From contig CAZJOO010000023.1 in assembly GCA_964547725.1 (NCBI GenBank), forward strand, positions 1 through 8,605: a DNA stretch of 8,605 nucleotides, read 5' to 3'. The notes below the pieces were generated by a model. The model saw nothing but the letters and a program-made list of their open reading frames with translations, had not been told where the DNA came from and ran no database searches. Below are positions 1 through 7,243 of this stretch, one piece after another; the stretch's first letter is position 1, and each line of letters opens with the position of its first letter. Source of the stretch: JAAZMU01 sp964547725. Lineage in GTDB: Bacteria > Patescibacteriota > Minisyncoccia > Minisyncoccales > Minisyncoccaceae. Both the position numbers and the translations under genes were made by a program.

Positions 1-171
1 TAAGTTCAAAAGAAGTTCTTGCTGAACAGTATTACTAAAAGCTTGTCCTTTTGCAAAGTTAGCTTTACTAATCGAAGACGACGTAGAAACAATAATGACA
101 CCGGCTAAGATTCCGATGATTACAATAACTACAAGTAGTTCAATTAAAGTGAAGGATTTATTCTTTATCAT
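1..171 (-). CDS. Type IV prepilin-like protein, N-terminal part (third copy, runs off the window)
   Basis: Only the first 57 codons are present; the frame stays open to the window edge. The product starts MIKNKSFTLIELLVVIVIIG, a class III prepilin signal: a short basic leader, a probable cleavage point between Ser6 and Phe7, the conserved Glu at position 5 of the mature protein, then a hydrophobic helix that anchors the protein and drives pilus assembly. Residues after the helix (SKANFAKGQAFSNTVQ) match the two complete prepilins next to it, so a LamG-type head is expected beyond the edge but is not seen. The ATG lies inside the end of the preceding prepilin gene (14-bp overlap), which suggests translational coupling. 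Confidence is high for the prepilin N-terminus and unknown for the rest. Confidence 0.85.
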   Translation of the reverse strand, partial: MIKNKSFTLIELLVVIVIIGILAGVIIVSTSSSISKANFAKGQAFSNTVQQELLLNL

Positions 172-1024
172 AGGCTAAGTTATTTAATCTTTGATCGTAC
201 TCTTCTTTTGAAATATTATTATTTGCGAGTAGTGAATTTAATCCAGCGATATATTCTTGTTTAATTTTAGAAGTCGACAAGGCGGCTTTATAAATACGAA
301 CATCATCGATTAGTCCATTCCAATAATATGCATCCACATAAGAAGCTCTTCCTATAGTTAAATTCAAATCATTTGTTCCCAAATCTCCATTTAGCGAAGT
401 TTGTGGTGCTCCCGAGACACCATTTATATAAATGTAGCCAACCCCATTGGCATAAGTCCCTAAAACATGATACCATGTTCCAATTTGTGGAATAATTACA
501 TTACTAATAGCACTAGTTCTAATAGATCCGTTTCCATATTCTAAACGAAAAGAGCTGCTCCTATACATCAACCAAAAATGATTATTATCCCCCTGGGATC
601 CTTTTGCTATAATTGTTGACCAATCTAATGGCGGAGACGCATAAGTTTTTACCCAAGCAGATAAAGTTATTTGAGTAAAATCAAAAGAATTATAATTATC
701 GATTTTAATATAATTATTTCCATCAAAAGAATAGCACCCACCATAAACACAATTACCCGAAGCTTTGTTTTGATAAGTTGCTCCTCCGATGACAGTTCCA
801 TCATTATTCCCCCAAGTATCTTGTGCGTTTCCTTCATCAAACGTCCACTCAGAGACTAAGTCTCCTAGAAGTTCATTCTGAACAGTGTTTGAAAAAGCCT
901 GAGCTTTGGCAAAGTTAGCTTTACTGATTGAAGATGTTGTAGAAATAATAATAATACCGGAGAGAACTCCAATTATTACAATCACTATCAATAATTCAAT
1001 TAAAGTAAATGACTTAGTTTCCAT
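158..1024 (-). CDS. Type IV prepilin-like protein with LamG (concanavalin A-like) head, copy 2
   Basis: A 288-residue secreted or pilus-associated protein. Residues 1-30 are a prepilin signal: leader METKS, probable cleavage before Phe6, Glu10 (mature Glu5), then a hydrophobic helix to about residue 28. Residues 35-62 are identical to the neighbouring copy at 1014-1865. A LamG/Laminin_G_3-like beta-sandwich spans about 57-247, recognised from LVSEWTF, DTWGNNDGTV, a Cys92-x4-Cys97 pair followed by YSFDG, ITLSAWVK, GTWYHVLGTY and the closing GLIDDVRIYKAALS. Family knowledge says such domains bind glycans or proteins; the ligand here is unknown. A C-terminal tail (about 262-285, ISKEEYDQRL) resembles short SHOCT-type tails. 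The residue before the cleavage point is Ser, not the usual Gly. The start overlaps the previous gene's stop by 11 bp, and there is no Shine-Dalgarno element. A minor pilin or pseudopilin adhesin is the most likely role. Confidence 0.88.
   Translation of the reverse strand: METKSFTLIELLIVIVIIGVLSGIIIISTTSSISKANFAKAQAFSNTVQNELLGDLVSEWTFDEGNAQDTWGNNDGTVIGGATYQNKASGNCVYGGCYSFDGNNYIKIDNYNSFDFTQITLSAWVKTYASPPLDWSTIIAKGSQGDNNHFWLMYRSSSFRLEYGNGSIRTSAISNVIIPQIGTWYHVLGTYANGVGYIYINGVSGAPQTSLNGDLGTNDLNLTIGRASYVDAYYWNGLIDDVRIYKAALSTSKIKQEYIAGLNSLLANNNISKEEYDQRLNNLAYDKE
843..907. repeat. 65-bp exact repeat inside prepilin genes, copy a
   Basis: This 65-bp block is identical, in the same orientation, to 1684-1748. 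It encodes the linker from the pilin helix into the LamG head (from the AKAQAF region to EWT). Identity extends through all third codon positions, while the bases just outside differ at synonymous sites. That pattern suggests recent recombination or gene conversion between paralogues. Confidence 0.9.
992..1020. repeat. 29-bp exact repeat at the prepilin 5' end, copy a
   Basis: Identical to 1833-1861 in the same orientation. It encodes the leader and processing-site region (around TKSFTLIE) of the second prepilin. It is separated from the 65-bp repeat by a less conserved stretch coding for the hydrophobic helix. Confidence 0.85.
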
Positions 1025-1865
1025 GAGCTAAACTATTTAACTTTTGATTATATTCCTCTTGCGAAATTAGGTTTTTAGATAATAAAGAATCTAATCCAGC
1101 AACATATTGCTGCTTTATTTGAGCCGAAGATAATGCTTTACTGTATACACGAATATCATCTATCAAACCATTAAACCACCAAGAAGCTCCCACCAAAGAT
1201 CCTATTAAGAAATTACTTGTTTGGGCGAATTGCAATGTATGTTGTTGTGCCTGAACCCTATCAAACTTTCCATTAATATAATGTTTGATATTTGTTCCGT
1301 CTAATGTAATATTTACAAAATTCCACTCATTAACAATTGGGGCTGAATTTGAATAATAAAAAACATTATCTGGCGATTCTAGTGTTAATTTATTTTCGTA
1401 AAGAGAAAAAAGAAATTGCGAACCAGTCCCCCATTTGGACAGTATAGCCCTATTCCCTAAAACACTTGGTTTGACCCATGCACTAATAGTAATTTTATCT
1501 GCTATACCTAAACTACTACCATTACCACAATCAATATAGTCATTCGTTCCATCGAAAAAATAGCACCCGCCGTAAACGCATACTCCATCTGCTTTCGTTT
1601 TGTAGGTTGCTCCTCCATAGACCGTTCCGTCGTTGTTGCCCCAAGTATCTTCTGTTTTTCCAGAAACTGCTGGAGAATTAAAAGTCCACTCAGAGACTAA
1701 GTCTCCTAGAAGTTCATTCTGAACAGTGTTTGAAAAAGCCTGAGCTTTAGCGAAGTTAGCTTTGTTAATTGAAGAACTTACGGAAACAATAATTACTCCT
1801 GATAAGATTCCGATGATAACAATAACTACTAGTAATTCAATTAAAGTAAATGACTTAGTTTTCAT
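1014..1865 (-). CDS. Type IV prepilin-like protein with LamG (concanavalin A-like) head, copy 1
   Basis: A 283-residue paralogue of the next gene. It begins MKTKSFTLIELLVVIVIIG: leader of five residues, probable cleavage Ser5/Phe6, mature Glu5 at Glu10, and a hydrophobic helix to about residue 28. A LamG-like domain follows (about 57-242): EWTF, DTWGNNDGTV, Cys96-x4-Cys101 then FFDGTNDYI, ITISAWVKP, EWNFVNITLDG and GLIDDIRVYSKALS. The Cys pair could form a disulfide outside the cell; a third Cys (113) is not shared. The C-terminal tail LISQEEYNQKL again looks SHOCT-like. Up to residue 62 it differs from copy 2 at only a few positions, mostly in the helix, whereas the heads have diverged strongly. 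The ATG overlaps the PfkB stop by 4 bp (ATGA), so it appears to be the first pilin gene of the metabolic operon. A GGA lies five bases before the ATG, a weak ribosome site at best. Confidence 0.88.
   Translation of the reverse strand: MKTKSFTLIELLVVIVIIGILSGVIIVSVSSSINKANFAKAQAFSNTVQNELLGDLVSEWTFNSPAVSGKTEDTWGNNDGTVYGGATYKTKADGVCVYGGCYFFDGTNDYIDCGNGSSLGIADKITISAWVKPSVLGNRAILSKWGTGSQFLFSLYENKLTLESPDNVFYYSNSAPIVNEWNFVNITLDGTNIKHYINGKFDRVQAQQHTLQFAQTSNFLIGSLVGASWWFNGLIDDIRVYSKALSSAQIKQQYVAGLDSLLSKNLISQEEYNQKLNSLAHGN
1684..1748. repeat. 65-bp exact repeat inside prepilin genes, copy b
   Basis: Partner of 843-907, in the matching part of the upstream prepilin gene. Further shared runs exist: 29 bp at the gene starts (992-1020 and 1833-1861). 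Much of the plus-strand prepilin start is also close to this block, differing by one base over the last 28 bases visible (8578-8605). Confidence 0.9.
1833..1861. repeat. 29-bp exact repeat at the prepilin 5' end, copy b
   Basis: Partner of 992-1020, in the first prepilin of the minus-strand string, covering the same leader and processing-site codons. Confidence 0.85.
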
Positions 1866-2791
1866 AATAGTCCATTAGTTGATCCTTGTTTTTTAACACA
1901 ACTAGCTGAATTCTTTAATCCCAAGCTTATAGCTTTTTCAATATCATTATATTTTTTTAATCCTGCAACAAAAGCAGAACCAAAAGCATCTCCAGCTCCA
2001 GTCTTATCAATAGACTTAATTGGTTTTATTCTTTTAACAATTACTTTGTTGTCTTTGTCTATTAAAACAATTCCCTTATCTCCTTTAGTTATAACCACTA
2101 TACCCGAATGAATTTTCTTCAAATCTTCAATAATTTTCTGTTCTTGCTTAAATTCATTATTAGTTAAAAGGGCTGCTTCTTCTTGATTCAAAAGCAAAAC
2201 ATCTGCTTTTTTAATCATATTCATTAAAACTTTTTTAGGAAGTTTAAGCTGAGCGTTTCCTGGATTGAAAGCAATTTTTATCTTTTTTTCAAAAGCGTAA
2301 TCAATAATTTCTTGCGTTAACTTAGCAAGCTTTCCTGAAAGTGGAGCTAGGTAGAACCATTCTGCGCGAAGAAAAGAAAACTTAGATAGATGCTCTGAAG
2401 CACCTCGATAATTCAAGATAGTTCTGTCTTGTCCTTTGTGATTAAAAATTATCGAACAGTTAGTGGAAGCTTTTTCTGTCTTTTGAATTAATTTAGTTTC
2501 TATTCTTTCTTTCTTTAATTTAGAAATTATTTCATTTCCAAGAACATCATTTCCAACACAGCCGATATAAGCGACTTTAAAACCTTGATTTTTAAAAGTA
2601 AAGGCTGTGTTAACTCCTCCGCCACCAATATTAAATTGGGTTTCTTTTAAATTTATTTTTGAACCCAAATTAAAAGCAACGGCTTTACCTGACGGAAAAA
2701 TACTATCAGAAATAACATTCATTTTTTCAGGAGAAAGATAAATATCCCAAGTCGCCGAACCAAAAGTTATAACGTCGTATTTGTTTACCAT
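1862..2791 (-). CDS. PfkB-family carbohydrate (ribokinase-like) kinase
   Basis: A 309-residue cytoplasmic kinase of the ribokinase/PfkB family, which transfers phosphate from ATP to a sugar or nucleoside hydroxyl. Visible family marks are an N-terminal beta strand with GSATWDIYL, where the Asp usually contacts substrate; the first PfkB signature around 56-87 (GGGGVNTAF, then VAYIGCVGNDVLG); the NxxE metal and phosphate motif Asn202-Q-E-Glu205; ITKGDKG; and the second signature DKTGAGDAFGSAF (252-264) with the anion-hole GAG and catalytic base Asp258. Length is typical. The substrate cannot be fixed: ribokinase, fructokinase, nucleoside kinase and others share these motifs. It overlaps the PEP synthase stop by 7 bp and the first prepilin start by 4 bp, so it is co-transcribed with both. 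The context suggests entry of a sugar into central metabolism (inference). Confidence 0.9.
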   Translation of the reverse strand: MVNKYDVITFGSATWDIYLSPEKMNVISDSIFPSGKAVAFNLGSKINLKETQFNIGGGGVNTAFTFKNQGFKVAYIGCVGNDVLGNEIISKLKKERIETKLIQKTEKASTNCSIIFNHKGQDRTILNYRGASEHLSKFSFLRAEWFYLAPLSGKLAKLTQEIIDYAFEKKIKIAFNPGNAQLKLPKKVLMNMIKKADVLLLNQEEAALLTNNEFKQEQKIIEDLKKIHSGIVVITKGDKGIVLIDKDNKVIVKRIKPIKSIDKTGAGDAFGSAFVAGLKKYNDIEKAISLGLKNSASCVKKQGSTNGLL

Positions 2792-5175
2792 ATAATAAAC
2801 TTTTTATTTTTCTTCAAATTGCCTAATCTAATTATGGTCTTAATTACAGAATCAGGATTCAATGAAATAGAGGAAACTCCTTTTTTCATAATAAATTCAG
2901 CGAATTCAGGATAGTCTGAAGGTGCTTGTCCGCAAAGCCCACAATACTTCTTTCTTTTTTTGCAAGTAGTAATGGCTTGGTCAATTAATTTCATAACCGC
3001 TTCATTTCTTTCGTCTCCAATATGAGACAATTCTCCATTATCTCTATCTAAACCTAAGGTTAGCTGAGTTAAGTCGTTTGAACCAATACTGAAACCATCA
3101 AATATATCTAAAAATTCATTAGCAAGAATAACGTTTGCTGGAATCTCACACATCACATAAACAGGCATTTTTTTATCTGTAAGCCCAAATTTAGTAATTA
3201 AATCTCTAACTTGTTTTCCTTCCTCAAGAGTTCGACAGAATGGAACCATAACACAAATGTTTTTTAGTCCAAACTCTTCTCTTGCCTTTTTAATTGCCTC
3301 ACATTCTAATTTAAAACCTTTTTGGAATTCTGGATCTATATATCTTGAAGCGCCACGAAATCCCATCATTGGATTTTGTTCTTCCCCTTCAAGTAATCTT
3401 CCTCCAATTAAGTTTCTATATTCGTTAGTTTTAAAATCAGAGAATCTAACAATTACTTTCTTTGGATAGAAAGCAGCTCCAATTTGAGCAACTCCTTCAG
3501 CTAGCTTATCAACATAGAATTTCTTTTTGTCTGTATATCCAAAAGTAATATCCTCTATTTTATTTTTTTCGTCCTTAGAAAGCTTAGACTTCATTTTATC
3601 ATAATATGATAAAACTAAAGGATGAATCATAATCTTGTTCGCGATAATGAATTCTTCTCTAGCAAGACCTACTCCATCAACTGGCAAGTAAGAATATTGA
3701 AAAGCAATATCTGGAGCTCCAATATTTAAACAAATATCTGTTTTTAAATCAGGTATCTTATCTAAGTTATATCTCTTTGAAGTGTAAGGAATCTTTCCTT
3801 TAAAAATTCTTCCACCTAATCCTTGAGTGCAATCCACAGTAACAATATCTCCTGTCTTAAATGTCTTTGTAGCGTCTTTGGTTCCAACAATACAAGGTAT
3901 TCCAAGTTCTCTTGAAATAATAGCAGAATGACAAGTTTTACCTCCTTCGTCAGTAATTACTGCTCCGGCAATAGTCATAATACTATTCCAATCTGGGTCA
4001 GTCATTTTTGTAATAAGAACTTCTCCTTCTTTAAAGTTCTTCATATCTTTAGGGTCAAGAATTACTCTCACTTTTCCTATTCCTATTTTATTTCCAACCG
4101 CAACTCCATACAAAACTGGCTCTTTAGCAGAATCAATTAAATATTCAGTATAAAAATGTCCCGATTCGTTAGAATGAACTGTCTCTGGTCTTGATTGAAC
4201 AATAAATAACTTTCCTGTTTTTCCGTCCTTAGCCCATTCTATATCTTGAGCGTTGTTATAGTGTTTTTCAATCGCACAACCCCATTTAGCTAAAGTTATA
4301 ACCTCCTCGTCTGTAAGAGACATGATGGTTTGATCTTTCTTTGGTACAGCAACTTCCTTTAGTCCACCTTTTGGAGAATAAATTAATTTTCTACTCTTTC
4401 TTCCAAGGTTTTTAGAAATAATAGACTTGTATCCATCCATCAAAGTATTTTTAAAAACAAAGAATTTATCAGGAGTAATTCTTCCTTTTACAATTAGTTC
4501 TCCAATACCCCAAATAGAATTAATAACAACCGCTTTATCAAAACCAGTTTCTGTATCAATTGTAAACATAATACCAGAAGAAGCTAAATCAGATCTTACC
4601 ATTTTCTGCACACAAACTGACAAATAAACTTCTAGCTGTTTGAATCCTTTTTCCCTTCTATAAGAAATTGCTCTGTCTGTAAACAAAGAAGAAAAACAAT
4701 TCTTAACTGCTTTCAAGAGTGCTTTTTCTCCAGAAACATTTAAATAAGATTCGTGTTGTCCTGCGAAAGAAGCGTCTGGCAAATCTTCAGCTGTAGCAGA
4801 TGATCTAACAGCGATATCAACGTTTTTGCCATATTCTTCCTCTAGTTTTTTGTAAGCAATAAGAATATCTTTTTCTAAATCTTCTGGGAATTTACCGCTA
4901 GAAATCCATTTTCTCGCAAGCTTACCTGCCTTCTGAACATTTTCTAATTTCTTTAAATCTAGGTTTTTGAAAAGTTTTTCAAGCTTAACATCAATCTTGT
5001 TATAACTAGTAAAATAACGATAAGCTTCTGCTGTTGTAGCAAAACCATTAGGAATATTTATTCCTTTTTGTGTTAGTAATGAATACATTTCACCAAGGGA
5101 AGCATTCTTACCTCCTACCTTAGCAACATCAACTTTTCTGACTTCGGAAAACCAAAGGATTTTTTCTTTTTTCAT
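2785..5175 (-). CDS. ppsA: Phosphoenolpyruvate synthase (pyruvate, water dikinase)
   Basis: A full-length 796-residue enzyme close in size to E. coli PpsA. It interconverts pyruvate + ATP + water with PEP + AMP + phosphate. Domain order is normal. The N-terminal ATP-grasp-like pyruvate phosphate dikinase domain (about 15-335) shows GGKNASLGEM, VRSSATAEDLPDASFAGQ and QSRPET. The swivelling phosphohistidine domain (about 370-460) has GGKTCHSAIISRELGIPC, with His416 as the phosphate carrier. The C-terminal PEP/pyruvate TIM barrel (about 475-785) shows GVGLAREEF, MGFRGASRY, CEIPAN, GSNDLTQLTLGLDRD and GLCGQAPSD, with Cys748 as the likely acid/base. All key residues are intact. In organisms without pyruvate kinase it may run toward pyruvate and ATP; the direction here is not shown by sequence. 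The start lies 5 bp after a small membrane-protein gene and has no Shine-Dalgarno element. Confidence 0.96.
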   Translation of the reverse strand: MKKEKILWFSEVRKVDVAKVGGKNASLGEMYSLLTQKGINIPNGFATTAEAYRYFTSYNKIDVKLEKLFKNLDLKKLENVQKAGKLARKWISSGKFPEDLEKDILIAYKKLEEEYGKNVDIAVRSSATAEDLPDASFAGQHESYLNVSGEKALLKAVKNCFSSLFTDRAISYRREKGFKQLEVYLSVCVQKMVRSDLASSGIMFTIDTETGFDKAVVINSIWGIGELIVKGRITPDKFFVFKNTLMDGYKSIISKNLGRKSRKLIYSPKGGLKEVAVPKKDQTIMSLTDEEVITLAKWGCAIEKHYNNAQDIEWAKDGKTGKLFIVQSRPETVHSNESGHFYTEYLIDSAKEPVLYGVAVGNKIGIGKVRVILDPKDMKNFKEGEVLITKMTDPDWNSIMTIAGAVITDEGGKTCHSAIISRELGIPCIVGTKDATKTFKTGDIVTVDCTQGLGGRIFKGKIPYTSKRYNLDKIPDLKTDICLNIGAPDIAFQYSYLPVDGVGLAREEFIIANKIMIHPLVLSYYDKMKSKLSKDEKNKIEDITFGYTDKKKFYVDKLAEGVAQIGAAFYPKKVIVRFSDFKTNEYRNLIGGRLLEGEEQNPMMGFRGASRYIDPEFQKGFKLECEAIKKAREEFGLKNICVMVPFCRTLEEGKQVRDLITKFGLTDKKMPVYVMCEIPANVILANEFLDIFDGFSIGSNDLTQLTLGLDRDNGELSHIGDERNEAVMKLIDQAITTCKKRKKYCGLCGQAPSDYPEFAEFIMKKGVSSISLNPDSVIKTIIRLGNLKKNKKFIIW

Positions 5176-5180
5176 AGTTT

Positions 5181-5294
5181 TTAATTAAATGGATTATTAT
5201 CTTTAAATATTACGTATAAGCCTATTGAAAGGAATAACATTGCAAAAATTACGTTAATCCAAAAAACAGACAAAAAACCTTTTTTATTTTTCAT
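5181..5294 (-). CDS. Small single-helix membrane protein, 37 residues, unknown function
   Basis: A short frame fills what would otherwise be a 108-bp gap. It begins with ATG at 5294, inside the last codons of ACD alpha (11-bp overlap), and ends in TAA at 5183-5181, five bases before the PEP synthase ATG. The product starts MKNKKGFLSVFWINVIFAML and continues through an uninterrupted hydrophobic stretch (about residues 7-30) to a polar KDNNPFN tail. The basic N-terminus followed by one helix predicts an inner-membrane protein with its N-terminus in the cytoplasm. The overlapping start matches the habit of its neighbours and supports real translation. No family is recognised. It may be a membrane anchor or regulator of a neighbouring enzyme, but nothing in the sequence shows this. 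A chance frame in AT-rich DNA remains possible. Confidence 0.65.
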   Translation of the reverse strand: MKNKKGFLSVFWINVIFAMLFLSIGLYVIFKDNNPFN

Positions 5295-6612
5295 AAGTTA
5301 AATTTTTTATTACACTTACTGCTCTTTTGATTTCTGGCATGTTAACGATTTTATTATCCTCAACAATTTTAATCGCTTTTTTAAAAGAGTCGCCTCCTAT
5401 AAAAGAACAAATGATTGGTTTATTATATCTCTTTCTCATCTTTACGATTATTTTAGCAGTTTTTTCTGGTTCTGTCATTACTTGCATTCCTTGAATAACA
5501 AGGAGTGAATGAATATTTTTTTGCTGCAATAATGAGTTCATAGCAATTTCATATCTATTAGCTAAGGCATCACCTAAAACATCCAAAGGATTATTCTTTG
5601 TCTTTACTTTTTCTAAAGCTTCTAAATTTTTCAAAGTTTCTTTTTCTAGCTTTGGAGCTTTAATACCTTCTAAATCCAAATAGTCTACAGCAAGAACTCC
5701 GAATCCTCCTCCGTTAGTAATAATTCCTACTCCATTTTTACATCTATCATAAAAGCCAAGAACTTTTGCGGTACTTAATAATTCTTCCAAAGAATCAACT
5801 TCAATAATACCTGCCTGCTTGAAAACAGCACTATATATTTTACTGTTTCCTGCAAGCGAACCAGTATGAGTTAAGGCAGCAGACTTTCCAGACTCTGTTT
5901 TTCCAGATTTTAAAACAATGATTGGTTTTATTTTAGAAACTCGAGAAGCGACTTCTAGAAACTTTCGTCCATTCTTATTTATTCCTTCAAGATACATCAT
6001 AATTACTTTAGTCTCTTTATCAGTAGCTAGATATTCTAAATAGTCTGACAAATCTACCCCAGCTTCATTTCCATAAGAAACTACTTTTGAAAATCCATAG
6101 TTCTCATTTCTAGAAATATCAATAATCGCATCTAAAATAGCTCCTGATTGAGATAATAAGGCAATGTTTCCTTTACTAGGAGTAAAAGGAGCGAAAGAAG
6201 CATTCAAACTGTCTTTTGTATTAATAACCCCTAAACAATTAGGTCCGATAAGTTCGATGCCTGCTTCTTTGGTTATCATTTTTAATTCCTCTTCTTCTTT
6301 TGTATTGCCAACCTCAGAAAATCCAGCAGAGATAACAATAATTCCTTTTACTTTTTTCTGTGCACACTCAATGGCAACAGAATTAACAATTCTTCCAGGA
6401 ACAGCAATAATTACCAAATCAACTTTTTCTTTTATGTCTAAAATAGAAGAATATGATTTTTTACCTAAAATAGTTTTTGAGTTAGGATTAATAAAAAAGA
6501 TTTTCTTTTTGCTTTTAAGTAAGTTTAAAGCGATACCGCTTCCTACTGATTTTGGTTCATTGGAAGCACCGATAAGAGCAACTGATTTTGGATTAAAAAT
6601 ATATTTAAGCAT
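5284..6612 (-). CDS. acdA: Acetyl-CoA synthetase (ADP-forming), alpha subunit
   Basis: A 442-residue CoA-binding subunit of the NDP-forming acyl-CoA synthetase family (acetyl-CoA + ADP + phosphate to acetate + CoA + ATP). A Rossmann-type CoA-binding domain (about 1-125) shows NPKSVALIGASNEPKSVG, IINPN-like strands and IVISAGFSEVG. Succinyl-CoA-synthetase-like domains follow, with GPNCLGVIN (about 123-131), LLSQSGAILD, YGNEAGVDLSDYLEYLA and LTHTGSLAG. His249 in the last motif matches the phosphohistidine known in this family. The C-terminal third has ITNGGGFGVLAVD and NPLDVLGDA. Length is normal for a separate alpha chain. The beta chain is encoded one base upstream, so the two should form one enzyme; many bacterial homologues are instead a single fused protein. 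The acyl group is assumed to be acetyl; other short acyl groups are possible. Confidence 0.9.
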   Translation of the reverse strand: MLKYIFNPKSVALIGASNEPKSVGSGIALNLLKSKKKIFFINPNSKTILGKKSYSSILDIKEKVDLVIIAVPGRIVNSVAIECAQKKVKGIIVISAGFSEVGNTKEEEELKMITKEAGIELIGPNCLGVINTKDSLNASFAPFTPSKGNIALLSQSGAILDAIIDISRNENYGFSKVVSYGNEAGVDLSDYLEYLATDKETKVIMMYLEGINKNGRKFLEVASRVSKIKPIIVLKSGKTESGKSAALTHTGSLAGNSKIYSAVFKQAGIIEVDSLEELLSTAKVLGFYDRCKNGVGIITNGGGFGVLAVDYLDLEGIKAPKLEKETLKNLEALEKVKTKNNPLDVLGDALANRYEIAMNSLLQQKNIHSLLVIQGMQVMTEPEKTAKIIVKMRKRYNKPIICSFIGGDSFKKAIKIVEDNKIVNMPEIKRAVSVIKNLTYEK

Positions 6613-6613
6613 T

Positions 6614-7243
6614 TTATTTTGTAATTATTAAAAGATCAGCGATATTTATTTCTGAATCACTTGCAAAAACGGGATTAAAATCAAGTGAATGAATGTTTTC
6701 TTCTTTTACTATTAAATTAGATAAATTTAAAAGTAGTTCAATGAACTTATCTAAATCAATTTTTTTACTTCCTCTAAAATCCATTAAAGTTTTAAAGCTC
6801 TTTAATTCTTTAAGCATATCTAAAGCTTCTTTTTTATTTATCGGACAAACTCTAAAAGAAACATCATTTAAAACTTCAATAAAAATTCCTCCAAGTCCAA
6901 CCATAATAACTGGTCCAAAAGTTTGGTCATAATTAAGACCAATTACAAGCTCCTTTCCTTTGAATTGTTTTTGAACAAGAATACCTTCTTTTTCCTTAAA
7001 CTTTTTATCTAAATGATTAAAAGTTTTTTCTAATTCTTTTTCGTCTTGAATATTTACGATAACCGCATTCTGCTCAGTGCTGTGAATTATCTTTTTCCCA
7101 AAAACTTTTAAAACAACTGGATAGCCAATCTTTTTAGCATAAGCAAGCGCTTTCTTTTCTTCAGTAAACAGTTCTGTTCCATCGATACTGATATTATATT
7201 TTTCGAGCAAACTCCTTGTTTCTTTAAAACTTAAAACTTTCAT
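6614..7243 (-). CDS. acdB: Acetyl-CoA synthetase (ADP-forming), beta subunit (ATP-grasp)
   Basis: A 209-residue ATP-grasp subunit that binds the nucleotide and pairs with the alpha chain. Seen in order: an N-terminal helix typical of the family (EXRSLLEKYNI-like), YPVVLKVFGK with Lys46 at the nucleotide site, then IIHSTEQNAV with His54 where the beta chain's phosphate-relay His is expected, EGILVQKQFKGKELVIG, the glycine loop VGLGGIFIE (115-123), FRVCPI, DFRGSK and the metal-binding end SLDFNPV. The His loop departs from the common HKxxxGGV form (here His-Ser-Thr-Glu-Gln-Asn-Ala-Val), and the protein is slightly short for the family. Still, the main catalytic positions are present. Its start overlaps the triosephosphate isomerase stop by 4 bp, and it ends one base before the alpha ATG. 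Confidence 0.88.
   Translation of the reverse strand: MKVLSFKETRSLLEKYNISIDGTELFTEEKKALAYAKKIGYPVVLKVFGKKIIHSTEQNAVIVNIQDEKELEKTFNHLDKKFKEKEGILVQKQFKGKELVIGLNYDQTFGPVIMVGLGGIFIEVLNDVSFRVCPINKKEALDMLKELKSFKTLMDFRGSKKIDLDKFIELLLNLSNLIVKEENIHSLDFNPVFASDSEINIADLLIITK

Noticed and set aside
671..859. Plus-strand 62-codon frame opposite the second prepilin, and similar short plus-strand frames at 3257, 3928, 4427, 6693 and 7526
   Set aside because: All are antisense to well-supported genes, have no recognisable domain and no promoter or start context.
852..864. Perfect inverted repeat GAGACTAAGTCTC, also present near 1692-1704
   Set aside because: The arms are only six bases with a one-base centre, and it lies inside coding sequence within the 65-bp repeat. 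It encodes the conserved DLVSE residues, so no separate role is supported.
1..1865. Repeated prepilin segments as an insertion sequence, CRISPR or integron-like array
   Set aside because: The repeats are coding, frame-preserving and confined to homologous gene positions. There are no terminal inverted repeats, transposase, short spaced repeats or attachment sites.
6164..6631. Open 155-codon frame on the plus strand opposite ACD alpha
   Set aside because: It lies antisense to a clear, motif-rich enzyme gene, and its product is low-complexity hydrophobic sequence without family marks. AT-rich coding DNA often leaves the opposite frame open.
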